Origin: Planctomycetota bacterium
Lineage (GTDB): Bacteria > Planctomycetota > JAJSAM01 > JAKLKS01
DNA: 33,953 bases
Assembly (NCBI GenBank): GCA_023150535.1
Contig: JAKLKS010000014.1
Location: 1 to 33,953, forward strand
Direction: 5' to 3'
In this document: positions 24,223-31,696 of the stretch, one piece after another
How positions within the stretch are numbered: the stretch's first letter is position 1
How the letters are laid out: the number at the start of each line of letters is the position of its first letter
The notes under the pieces: generated by a model
What the model saw: only the letters and a program-made list of their open reading frames with translations
What the model was told of the DNA's origin: nothing
Database searches by the model: none
Translations under genes and position numbers: made by a program

Positions 24223-25362
24223 ATGGCTGAGGGCGGAGGGTCGGTCTGGGGACGCGTCGTGGACCGCGGCGGCAGCGCCGTCCCCGATGCCGTCGTGCAC
24301 TGGGTCGACTCGCGCCCGGGGGACGGACCGGTGCTACCGAGGCTCCGGTTCTTCCCGTTCGCGACGACGGACTCGTCCGGTTCCTTCTGGGCCTCGGACC
24401 TACCGCCCGGTCCCTGCGTGCTCGTCGCCGACCGCGAAGGCATCTGCGTCACCCCCGACGGCGGGCGTTGGCAGCACGGGACGAAGCTGACGCTCCCGAT
24501 ACCGAGGGAGCCCGAGGTCCTGCTCCAGTTCCCCCACGTGCCGATGGACTTTTCGCGCCTGAAGGGGACGCTGCTGCTCCCCGACTCGCGTCCAGCCCGG
24601 GAGTTCTCGGTCGCCCTCTTCAGCCCCGACCGCCCTCAGCCCGTACGCAGCGCCAGGACCAACATGGAAGGCGAGTTCGAGATGCCGCGGCTCAAGCCCG
24701 GCGACTACACCATGATCATCAACGGGACCGCGGAGGTGCAGGACTGCAACTCCAGGATCACCCTCCACGGCGGGAAGACGGGCACCTTCCGCGCGACGCT
24801 ACCGCCGCGGCCGAAGGGCAGGAGCCACAGTGCCCGGGCCATCTGCCAGGACGAGAACGGCATCCCGCTGTCCGGGGTGCTCGTCATGTTCTCCGGCGTC
24901 AACCTCAACGCCGTGCCCGTGCGGAGCGGGGACGGCGGCGTCGCCATCGTCGAGGGCCTTCCTGTCCCCGCGTGCACGGCCATGGGCAATCTGGAGGGCT
25001 ACTTCCCGGGGCTCGGGCAGTTCACGCAGGAGGCCGGCGAGGTCCCCGAGACGCTCATCACCATGCGCCGGATGCTCACCATCGAGGTGGCGGTCTTCGA
25101 CGCGGCGACCGGCGAGGCGCTTCCCCGATACAACGTCCACGTCCACACCGAGGTCGCCATGGCCGGAGACGAGTGCGGGACGACGCCGCGGGGCATCCGG
25201 GGGAAGGGAGTCATGAACCGGGGGAAACTCGTCGCCGTCCCGGGACCGTGCAAGGTCATGGTCGAAGCGCCGGGGTACGAGGGAGTCGAACGGGAGGTGG
25301 ACGTGCCTGCGGAGGGCATGCACGGTCCGGTGAGAGTCACCCTCGAGTCGCGAAAGAGGTAG
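24223..25362 (+). CDS. Carboxypeptidase-regulatory / Ig-like repeat protein
   Basis: This 379-residue protein starts from ATG 24223, with GGGAGG six bases upstream; the long track ORF runs back across radC. It is built from about four beta-sandwich modules: SVWGRVVDRGGSAVPDAVVHW (N-terminal), then RLKGTLLLPDSRPAREFSVALF, SARAICQDENGIPLSGVLVMF and LTIEVAVFDAATGEALPRYNVHV. The G-x-V-x-D-x-x-G-x-x-V-x-x-A-x-V pattern is that of carboxypeptidase-D regulatory-like domains. These are usually extracellular, yet no signal peptide is visible at this start. It may act in the cytoplasm or be exported by another route. It stands as a single gene, divergent from radC and convergent with the PIN gene. Confidence 0.75.
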   Translation: MAEGGGSVWGRVVDRGGSAVPDAVVHWVDSRPGDGPVLPRLRFFPFATTDSSGSFWASDLPPGPCVLVADREGICVTPDGGRWQHGTKLTLPIPREPEVLLQFPHVPMDFSRLKGTLLLPDSRPAREFSVALFSPDRPQPVRSARTNMEGEFEMPRLKPGDYTMIINGTAEVQDCNSRITLHGGKTGTFRATLPPRPKGRSHSARAICQDENGIPLSGVLVMFSGVNLNAVPVRSGDGGVAIVEGLPVPACTAMGNLEGYFPGLGQFTQEAGEVPETLITMRRMLTIEVAVFDAATGEALPRYNVHVHTEVAMAGDECGTTPRGIRGKGVMNRGKLVAVPGPCKVMVEAPGYEGVEREVDVPAEGMHGPVRVTLESRKR

Positions 25363-25385
25363 GCCCGTCGACGGGCGGGGGAGAG

Positions 25386-26267
25386 CTACGCCGGCGGCGC
25401 GTAGCGCTCGATGAGCTCGTCGCTGCTCACCGTATCGAAGGTCAGGAGTCCGAACTCCCGAAGGCGCCGGCAGCGTCGCTGGAGTGCTTCGTCGTCGGTG
25501 ACCAAGAGGTCAGAGCGCGCGGCGGCAACAGCGACGTTGGAGTCCGACCAGGCGCTCTTGTCGGTCCGGAAGTTCGCGGCGGCCTCGGAGTCGCGCGACC
25601 CAATGAAGTTGCCAAGCGTGTTCGTCGTGAAGAGGGCAATCCACGTGTGGCAGTAGCGGTAGCGATCCGGTGACGCTTTGATCACCTCGACGGGCGCACC
25701 GGGGAAGTGCCTCTCGAGCGCCCACCACTGGAGGTTCAGATGACCGGAGTCGAGTTCCGCTTCCACCCGTTCCCGCTCGGATGCGGTGGTCGTGGCGTCG
25801 AGACCCGGGTGGCTCTCGGTTGCCGCCAGCGACGTGTTCTGCCGAAGGGGTACGTCCTTCTCCCAGAGCCTCTTCCGACGTTCCCGAAGCTCCTCAAGCT
25901 CACCCTGGATGTCGGCCAGCGCACTCGCAACGCGATCGCGATCCTGGAACGCCTCGAAGTAGAACTTCCGCCGAGCCGTGGTCACGAGGTGGATGGGCCC
26001 GGTCTCGCCCCTGATCTCCGCCTCGAGCGTCTCCTGCTCGGCCCGGCCGAGGACCAGCGCCTTGAAGCCGACGGCGTTCCAGTAGCTGCCGAGCTCAAGG
26101 AACCCCTCGACGGCCTTGCCGCCGACGCAGAGCTCGTTGGTTGCCTGGCTCGGGAGCAGGAGGTGCGCTCTCGGATGTCTCAGGAGGACGTCGCGGACTC
26201 GACGACGCCTCATGGAGTCCCAGAGCAACTTCGTCCAGGCCTGGGTGTCCAGGGTGATCTCTCGCAT
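25386..26267 (-). CDS. Large PIN-domain protein (putative RNase)
   Basis: A 293-residue protein with PIN signatures: D7 in ITLDTQAW, E45 in ATNELCVGG, and the C-terminal acidic pair in SAWSDSNVAVAAARSDLLVTDDEALQRRC. The insert between them contains a charged coiled-coil-like stretch (ALADIQGELEELRERRKRLWEKD). The length exceeds VapC toxins, and no antitoxin gene is adjacent. TAAGAT lies only six bases before the ATG, so the message is probably leaderless, as for the first PIN gene. Likely an Mg-dependent RNase; target unknown. Confidence 0.7.
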   Translation of the reverse strand: MREITLDTQAWTKLLWDSMRRRRVRDVLLRHPRAHLLLPSQATNELCVGGKAVEGFLELGSYWNAVGFKALVLGRAEQETLEAEIRGETGPIHLVTTARRKFYFEAFQDRDRVASALADIQGELEELRERRKRLWEKDVPLRQNTSLAATESHPGLDATTTASERERVEAELDSGHLNLQWWALERHFPGAPVEVIKASPDRYRYCHTWIALFTTNTLGNFIGSRDSEAAANFRTDKSAWSDSNVAVAAARSDLLVTDDEALQRRCRRLREFGLLTFDTVSSDELIERYAPPA

Positions 26268-26457
26268 GCAGAGATCTTACGGGTCGTGCCCCCGGCAGGG
26301 GGCGCCGAGCGGCAGCGAGGCGGTGTTCTATTGGACCGGTCATCCCGGTCGGCCCCGCCCGGCCGTGGGAAAAGGGTCGGTCCGGGAGAAACCCGAGGGG
26401 GGAGGACAGGAGCGGCGGGGGACGTACTGCTATTGGGTCAACGCGTCCTTCTGTGTC
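26268..26457. other. Intergenic region with no clear gene
   Basis: It holds the promoter of the leftward PIN gene at its left edge (TAAGAT at 26274-26279, minus strand) and the 3' end of the polymerase-like gene at its right edge. G-rich tracts (CCCCCGGCAGGGGG) form a small hairpin near 26289-26302. No convincing terminator T-tract was found. Confidence 0.35.
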
Positions 26458-28839
26458 CTACAGGGTCACGCACGCGTAGACGGTCTTCCCGCGGAGGAGC
26501 AGCTGGGCCTTGCGGGTGCCGATGAGCCGACCGTCGGGCTGCCCGGCCTTGTCCTCGGGGACGAAGCCGAGCGGGTCGTCGCCCATGGCCGCCGAGAGCA
26601 CCTTGTGTCCGTTGGTGGGCGAGTTCGTCCACCGGAAGTCTACGGTGGCCGCGTCGGGCCCGGACTCGTCGATGACGCGGGCGAGGTAGAGCAGCGCCTC
26701 CGTCTCGTCGACCCCGTAGGACGCGCTGATGGCCCGCCAGCCGCCCACCAACTTGACGAGGGTGGTCCGACCCTCCGACAACCTGCACGGGGCCTCCACG
26801 GGCTTCCTGGTGCGCACCACGGCCCGGCCCTCGACGAGCTCGACCGTGGAGGAGCAGCTCTCCAGATGCGGCGGGACCTCCAGTGGCCGCCTGTAGCCGC
26901 CCGTGTCCTGCAAGTCGCGGCAGAGGACGTCCGGGAAGGCGTGGATGGCCATGCTGGCGGTGGACTTCAGGCTCCTGGACCTGTGGCAGAGGTACCAGGC
27001 GCTCCTCGCCGCCTCGACCCTCTCTTTCCCGTTCTTGGTGGCGGCCCAGTCCTTGACGGCCCGGATGGCCTGGCGGATGGCGTCCTCGTCGCCCTCGCTC
27101 TGCGCCACGCGGCGGTTGAAGTGCTGGCGCTGGACCTCGACCTCGGCGAGCACGTCGGCGTCCCCGCGGGGGAGCGGCACGGAGTCCGCGAAGTCCTGGA
27201 GCTGTCCCGCCGGCGCGAGGACGTCCTTCTCGAAGGCGTCCACGGCCCTGTTCCAGAAGACACCGAGGCCCACGTCCGGGACCTTCGGCGCCTTCGTGGT
27301 GAAGACGGACCTGTCCTGGGCGAGCTCAAGCCACTCCGGGAGCCGGAGCCCCGCCTGGCACTCCTCGATGACGGTCCAATCTCTCTCGATGGACCATTTC
27401 AGGCTCATCGTGGCGCACTGGAGGGCGAGGCTGAGACGGGGCACGAGGTCCCTCCGGTCCTTCTCCACGCACGCCGCCACGTACCAGGTCGGCGTCCCGA
27501 TGCCCGAGGCCCCGATGGCGTCCACGGCCACGCGCGGAAGGAGGACCATCCGGGTCCGCTTCCGGGTCTTCGGCGGGATGGGCAGCCGCGGCGGCTCCCT
27601 CCGGTGCATGACCTGGACGCCCCGCTGGACATCCCGGTCGCTCGTGAGGCAGACCCAATCGCCGTCCTGATCTCCATCGATCTCCGCCATCCTCGCGGGA
27701 TGCACGGCGATGCTCCCCTCGGGGACCTCCTTGCAGTGGCGGTTGCGGACGAGCCTCATGCTCCAGCCGTCGCGGATGGGGTAGCGCGACAGGACGTAGT
27801 TCCCCTCCGGGAGCGAGTTGCAGCTCACGACGTGCTGGCAGCGGTCGTCGGCCACGACGCAGGCCATGCCCCCGTGCATGGGGACGGGCCCGAGCCCGAG
27901 CGCCGCGTCGAGGTAGGACCGCCGGACGAGCTCCGAGAGGCGGCGGTGGACCCAGGGGTGGCGCGGGGAGAGCCCGGCCGAGAGGTAGGCCGTCAGGAGG
28001 TCCCTGGCCTCGCGCTGCTCCTCGCCCTCGAAGGCGATGGAGTCGATGAACGCGAGCGCCGAGTCGTTGGAGGTCATCGCGCGCCTCACCGCGTCCAGTA
28101 TGGGCACAGCGTGCTTCTCGAACAGCCTCTCCTGCTGGTCGTGGTCGAGGAACTGGGTCCACGTCCACGAGGACTTGAAGGTGCGGGGCTCCGCGACGTC
28201 CCGGACGGCGACGAGGAACTCCCCGTCGACGCTCTTGCCCACGCTCTTGAGCTGGGAGGAGTGGACGAGGACCTCCACGCCCTCCTTTGCCCGGAGGCCC
28301 TCCACGGGGAGCAGCGTCCCCTTGCCGAGCGTCTTACCCGGCCAGAGGAGTCTGACCTGGAGCTGGCGCACGGGGAGGTTGTGCTCACGCAGCGTGCCGG
28401 CGTCGACCCAGCCCATCCCGTCGCCGAGTCCCCGGTCGGTGACCTTCGCGGACGAGAGGCGAAGGACGTCCCGGGCCTCCGAGAAGAGCAGGCCCGTGTA
28501 CGCCAACGCGTCCTCGGCCGAGCCGAAGAAGCCCTGCACCGCCTTCGCGACCGCGATCGTGCCGGCGTAGAGCTTCCCCTCCTTCACGCCGCCCGACGAG
28601 CCCATGACCCGGAAGCCCCGAATGCCCTCCTGGATGGCGTTGACGAGCCCCAGGCGCTGGGCCATGCCGTCGAAGCCGGTCTCGTCCGGGACCTCGAGGC
28701 GGAGCAGCGCGGCCTCCCCGGCCCCGTAGGCGTGGCCGAAGAGCGTGTTGCGCAAGAGGATCGGCTCCTCCTCCTTCACGTTGCCGTCGACCTCCACGAG
28801 GAACGTCCGCAGCCTGTCCTTCCTCTGCGGCAGCAGCAT
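26458..28839 (-). CDS. RdRP/YonO-like two-barrel RNA polymerase
   Basis: A 793-residue protein from ATG 28839 with AGGAGG upstream; the track start is 33 codons earlier, inside the hairpin. The metal-binding catalytic motif D390-x-D392-G-D394 is seen in AEIDGDQDGDWVCL. Block order matches cellular RNA-dependent RNA polymerases (QDE-1) and YonO rather than multisubunit RNAP: FRVMGSSGGVKEGKLYA (~76), ALAYTGLLFSEARDVL (~111), LGDGMGWVDAGTL (~138), LQVRLLWPGKTLGKG (~160, possible catalytic lysines), VLVHSSQLK (~190), NYVLSRYPIRDGW (~347), the DxDGD loop, then LALQCATMSLKWSIERD. It would synthesise RNA on a DNA or RNA template; which template is unknown. A small gene precedes it, separated by a hairpin. 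The match is by eye, and overall sequence is strongly diverged. Confidence 0.75.
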   Translation of the reverse strand: MLLPQRKDRLRTFLVEVDGNVKEEEPILLRNTLFGHAYGAGEAALLRLEVPDETGFDGMAQRLGLVNAIQEGIRGFRVMGSSGGVKEGKLYAGTIAVAKAVQGFFGSAEDALAYTGLLFSEARDVLRLSSAKVTDRGLGDGMGWVDAGTLREHNLPVRQLQVRLLWPGKTLGKGTLLPVEGLRAKEGVEVLVHSSQLKSVGKSVDGEFLVAVRDVAEPRTFKSSWTWTQFLDHDQQERLFEKHAVPILDAVRRAMTSNDSALAFIDSIAFEGEEQREARDLLTAYLSAGLSPRHPWVHRRLSELVRRSYLDAALGLGPVPMHGGMACVVADDRCQHVVSCNSLPEGNYVLSRYPIRDGWSMRLVRNRHCKEVPEGSIAVHPARMAEIDGDQDGDWVCLTSDRDVQRGVQVMHRREPPRLPIPPKTRKRTRMVLLPRVAVDAIGASGIGTPTWYVAACVEKDRRDLVPRLSLALQCATMSLKWSIERDWTVIEECQAGLRLPEWLELAQDRSVFTTKAPKVPDVGLGVFWNRAVDAFEKDVLAPAGQLQDFADSVPLPRGDADVLAEVEVQRQHFNRRVAQSEGDEDAIRQAIRAVKDWAATKNGKERVEAARSAWYLCHRSRSLKSTASMAIHAFPDVLCRDLQDTGGYRRPLEVPPHLESCSSTVELVEGRAVVRTRKPVEAPCRLSEGRTTLVKLVGGWRAISASYGVDETEALLYLARVIDESGPDAATVDFRWTNSPTNGHKVLSAAMGDDPLGFVPEDKAGQPDGRLIGTRKAQLLLRGKTVYACVTL

Positions 28840-28859
28840 GTGGCCTCCTGTAACGAAGA

Positions 28860-28890
28860 GAGCCCGCCCTCCAGATGGAGAGTCGGGCTC
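28860..28890 (-). terminator. Two-tier hairpin before the polymerase gene
   Basis: GAGCCCG and CGGGCTC pair around an inner hairpin CTCC-AGAT-GGAG. It lies 21 bases upstream of the polymerase start and after the small gene at 28939-29187. In the minus-strand transcript it is followed by TCTTCG, not a full T-tract. It could be an attenuator, a processing site or a structured leader. Confidence 0.45.
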
Positions 28891-28938
28891 GGACAGTGGG
28901 TGGCCCCGGCCAACGCGGTCGGGGCGATGGAGAGGCAA

Positions 28939-29187
28939 CTACGCGACGGTCTCCTCCCAGGCGGGGGAGAAGGTGGTGGCCTTGGGGTCGGTGTAGGTCC
29001 CGAGGGAGACCCTGCTCCCCTTGCCCAGGACCCGGGCGAGCTTGAGCCCCCGGTGGAAGCGGGTCTCGGCCCGGTCGAGGTCGACGATGGCGTCCCCGGG
29101 GAGGAGTGTCCGGACGGCGACCCGGCCCGAGGGGTGGGTCACGAGGAGCACGTTGTCCTGGCGCGACAGCGAGCGGAACCGCGTCAT
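28939..29187 (-). CDS. Small hypothetical protein upstream of polymerase gene
   Basis: An 82-residue protein with AAGGAGGTC upstream of ATG 29187. It is predicted mostly beta (NVLLVTHPSGRVAVRTLLPGDAIVDLD), with no known domain. SRQDNVLLV and FHRGLKLARVLGKGSRVSLG suggest a small barrel or SH3-like fold, which would be suitable for nucleic acid or protein binding. It precedes the polymerase-like gene by 99 bases on the same strand, so the two are likely cotranscribed across the hairpin. It could be an accessory factor of the polymerase, by position only. Confidence 0.65.
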   Translation of the reverse strand: MTRFRSLSRQDNVLLVTHPSGRVAVRTLLPGDAIVDLDRAETRFHRGLKLARVLGKGSRVSLGTYTDPKATTFSPAWEETVA

Positions 29188-29510
29188 GGGAGACCTCCTT
29201 CGATGAGCCCGGACATGGAAGAAGCCGCCAGCCCGGGCTCGGGGCAGGCGGCTTCGTGGGATGAGAGGGAGGAGAGGAGGGGAACGCCCCGGTCAGCGGC
29301 GGGGTATCAGCGGGGGCGGGAGGAGTTCACCGCGGGAAGACACCCGGGGGCGGGAAACGGAAACTGCCGATGGGACCCGATCCTCACCACCTAGTGGTCA
29401 CGCCCGAGCAGGAGCCTTGTTTCGGCTGAGGGAACTCGCGGGCCGGGAGCGTGGCTGAGGGCCTTCGCTCGTTTGAGAACTCGCCAGATTTTTTCCGCGC
29501 GGTGGTTTCC
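29188..29510. other. Long non-coding spacer upstream of polymerase operon
   Basis: It is about 320 bp with no gene that I support. It includes a strong hairpin (29221-29255), a small dyad ACCAC-CTA-GTGGT (29386-29398) and a T6 tract (ATTTTTTCC near 29486). It is expected to hold the promoter of the leftward operon, but no good -35/-10 pair stands out. It could also hide an unrecognised small RNA. Confidence 0.4.
29221..29255. repeat. Strong 9-bp hairpin with inner palindrome
   Basis: GAAGCCGCC pairs with GGCGGCTTC (9 bp perfect) around an inner palindrome AGCCCGGGCT. It has the same two-tier design as the hairpin at 28860-28890 and lies 34 bases upstream of the 82-residue gene. It is therefore probably in the leader of the polymerase operon. 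Confidence 0.6.
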
Positions 29511-30893
29511 CTATTGGGCGCCGAGGGGCACCTCTGACGCGCCCGGCAGGGCCTCGGTCTCTGGTACTCGATCGGTGCCAGGCAGTGCCCGCGAGGACGC
29601 GGAGGTCCCAATCCAGAGGCAGGCGAGCGCCGCCCAGAGCCTTGTCGCGATTGGCAGTGTGTCAATGGCGATGTCCAGGGCGGTCGAGCGGTTCCCCCAG
29701 TTCTGCGACATGAGCCAGTCCGTGCCGGCGGTGCGAAGTAGGTAGGCCCCGAGCAGGGCCCAGACCGACATCGCCCCGAGCATCGCGGCCCAGAGGAGCT
29801 GGGAGTTGAGGGTGAGGCGTCGCCACGGCGATCCTGGTGCTGTCGATGCGGCCCACTGCCCGATGGACAGGCTCATGACGAACAGGAGGAGCACCTGGAC
29901 GGCGTAGTACGCGATCTGCGGCCAGGGCCCTGAGAGGGTGAACGCCATGACGAGGGAGCCGCCTGCGACAAGCGCACCCGCCAGGAGACCCGTCCAGGTT
30001 GGAAGGCCCGGCAGGGGGATCCCGATGGTGGAGAACATCGTGGCCAGCACGACAAGCCCCCAGCCGGACCGGGCGAGGATCGAGCCCAGTCCCTGCTCGC
30101 CTTCGGCCCTGCCGCTTGCCAACACGGCGTGGAGCACGAGGGCGGCGAACGCAATCAGGCGAAGGAGGTTGCCCGTCCGCAGGGAGAGAACCCGGCCAAT
30201 GACCAGCGATGCCCAAAGCGCGAGCCCGAGTCCCGCCGTGAGGACTCGCCAGAGGAACGGAGAGGAAGTGCCAGAGTACTGCTCCCAGAACATGGCGGCG
30301 TGCGCCGTGCCGTTCCGGTCGACGGCGAATGCCGAAGGCACGATGCATGGCAGCATCAGCAGGAGTCCGGCAACCACCGTGGCCCAGGTCGAAGGGGAGG
30401 AGCGCAGTAGACAGGCGACGGTCCCTGTAGGCCCTGCGGAAGGGACCTCTCCCCGCACCTCGGGGACGTCGGAGCGGCCGCCGCTCGAGGATGACATTCG
30501 CCGGGCCATCACGAAGAGGCCGACGGCAAGCGCCCCTCCGAACAGAAGCGCCGGCCAGTGGGAGGGCTGAAGCGGCGAGAACTGGCGCTTGAAGTCGGCG
30601 ACGGTGAGATGCTCGATGCGGTCCCACCCCGTCAGGGGGTAGCTGCACCGGATGGCGTTGTACTCCGGATCGACGGAGTCGACGACGACCCACACGCCCT
30701 TCGCTCCCATGACGTCGGAGCCCGGGACGGAGGCGGACACGACCCAGATGTCCCCGGGGGCCGGGCTCTTGAACGCCCGGGTGCAGACTGACGTCAGCAG
30801 CAGTCCGATCGTGAAGAGAGCGGCGACACCCGATGCGGCAAACAGCGCCCACACCACTCCACTGCTCGCGCGGTCCTGCAGGCGCGTGGTCAT
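29511..30893 (-). CDS. Polytopic membrane protein, unknown function
   Basis: A 460-residue protein with GAGGAG before its ATG. It has one N-terminal membrane helix (VVWALFAASGVAALFTIGLLL, about 13-35), a soluble loop of about 75 residues (GDIWVVSASVPGSDVMGAKGVWVVVDSVD, beta-rich), then about nine more helices (for example WPALLFGGALAVGLFVMA, WATVVAGLLLMLPCIVPSAFAV, IAYYAVQVLLLFVMSLSIGQW). The C-terminal tail is short and polar. No transporter motif is visible. It diverges from the XRE regulator, and may be controlled by it. Confidence 0.7.
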   Translation of the reverse strand: MTTRLQDRASSGVVWALFAASGVAALFTIGLLLTSVCTRAFKSPAPGDIWVVSASVPGSDVMGAKGVWVVVDSVDPEYNAIRCSYPLTGWDRIEHLTVADFKRQFSPLQPSHWPALLFGGALAVGLFVMARRMSSSSGGRSDVPEVRGEVPSAGPTGTVACLLRSSPSTWATVVAGLLLMLPCIVPSAFAVDRNGTAHAAMFWEQYSGTSSPFLWRVLTAGLGLALWASLVIGRVLSLRTGNLLRLIAFAALVLHAVLASGRAEGEQGLGSILARSGWGLVVLATMFSTIGIPLPGLPTWTGLLAGALVAGGSLVMAFTLSGPWPQIAYYAVQVLLLFVMSLSIGQWAASTAPGSPWRRLTLNSQLLWAAMLGAMSVWALLGAYLLRTAGTDWLMSQNWGNRSTALDIAIDTLPIATRLWAALACLWIGTSASSRALPGTDRVPETEALPGASEVPLGAQ

Positions 30894-30951
30894 TCCGTTA
30901 CTCCTCGCGAAGCCGGGCGGCCTCGCATGCCCATCGGCCGGACGAAGAGAC

Positions 30952-30985
30952 TAGCGACATGGTCTGTAGCGGCAAGGTCTAATCT
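30952..30985 (+). promoter_or_regulatory. Tandem repeat operator and -10 of XRE gene
   Basis: Two direct copies of a 14-mer, TAGCGACATGGTCT and TAGCGGCAAGGTCT (12 of 14 identical), lie 15 bases apart. The second runs into a TAATCT -10 at 30980-30985. They sit in the spacer between the divergent XRE and membrane-protein genes. Autoregulation by the XRE protein is a natural reading, unproven. Confidence 0.5.
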
Positions 30986-31002
30986 TCGACACCTTGGGCG
31001 CG

Positions 31003-31296
31003 ATGCCCAAGCGCCCGAAGGCCGCCTACGCGCATACTTCCCCTCTCCGCATCTTCGGGGAGAGGATCCGGGCGCTACGCCTCGCGCGGGGATGGAGCCA
31101 GGAGAAGCTGGCCGGGCTCGCCGACCGCCACCTGACCTACGTGTCCTCCATCGAGCGGGCGGAGCGGAACGTCACCGTGCTGACCATCCACAGGCTCGCG
31201 GACGCCCTGGGTGTGGACCCGGGCGTACTCCTCACCCGGGACGCCGGTCACATCGGGCGGGAGGTCAGGCGCCTGCGGGGGCTCGCCAGGAAGTAG
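31003..31296 (+). CDS. XRE-family transcriptional regulator
   Basis: A 97-residue protein; ATG 31003 is chosen over TTG 30994. A Cro/cI-type helix-turn-helix spans about 18-75: FGERIRALRLARGWSQEKLAGLADRHLTYVSSIERAERNVTVLTIHRLADALGVDP. The C-terminal tail is short and basic (GREVRRLRGLARK). Proteins of this type repress promoters of mobile elements. The leader is only about ten bases and lacks a ribosome site. It probably controls itself and the divergent membrane gene. Confidence 0.9.
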   Translation: MPKRPKAAYAHTSPLRIFGERIRALRLARGWSQEKLAGLADRHLTYVSSIERAERNVTVLTIHRLADALGVDPGVLLTRDAGHIGREVRRLRGLARK

Positions 31297-31321
31297 GGTG
31301 CCCGCCGCCGGGGGAGGCCCC

Positions 31322-31564
31322 TCAGGGCTGGGTCGAGCCGGCGGGCAGGGCGCCGGGTTCCCCTGTCTCGGGCGGCGCCTTCCCCGGCTCTTCCTGGACC
31401 GCGGCCGGGGCGGGCAGTTGTGTACGTGGCACCGGCCCAATAGACGGAAGCAAGCGAACCGTGTCGCCCCGCATCCAGGCGCGCACGAAACGGGCCTTCG
31501 CGAGCGCCTGGAGCTGCCTCATCGTGGGCATCCGCTTGACGCGTCCCATCGACCTCCTGGGCAT
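31322..31564 (-). CDS. Small basic hypothetical protein
   Basis: An 80-residue protein from ATG 31564 with GAGGGAG upstream; the longer track start (31672) lies inside the promoter hairpin. The N-terminal half is very basic (MPRRSMGRVKRMPTMRQLQALAKARFVRAWMRG) and the C-terminal half is Pro/Glu-rich and probably disordered. No family is recognised. The basic helix could bind nucleic acid. It is convergent with the XRE gene, with 25 bases between stops. Confidence 0.55.
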   Translation of the reverse strand: MPRRSMGRVKRMPTMRQLQALAKARFVRAWMRGDTVRLLPSIGPVPRTQLPAPAAVQEEPGKAPPETGEPGALPAGSTQP

Positions 31565-31646
31565 GGTGAACTCCCTCTTCAGAAGGGCCGTCGCCCACTG
31601 GGCTGACCTTCGGGGAGTGTCCCCGAGGACAATGGGCGAGGCCTGG

Positions 31647-31672
31647 GTGTGCCCATCATTATATGGGCACAC
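31647..31672. promoter_or_regulatory. Perfect 10-bp inverted repeat over a TATAAT box
   Basis: GTGTGCCCAT and ATGGGCACAC are perfect 10-base arms around CATTAT. On the minus strand the centre reads TATAAT, an ideal -10, giving a leader of about 80 bases for the small basic gene. A symmetrical repressor site centred on the promoter is likely. It is also 25 bases past the stop of the H-NS-like gene, where it could help end that transcript. Confidence 0.6.
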
Positions 31673-31696
31673 AGGAGGGTATGGCCGATGGCCAGT

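Noticed and set aside
26116-29394. 1092-residue plus-strand ORF
   Set aside because: It is antisense to the polymerase-like and PIN genes. Its translation is low-complexity (Arg/Gly/Glu/Val-rich) and has no ribosome site. Long shadow ORFs are expected at this GC content.
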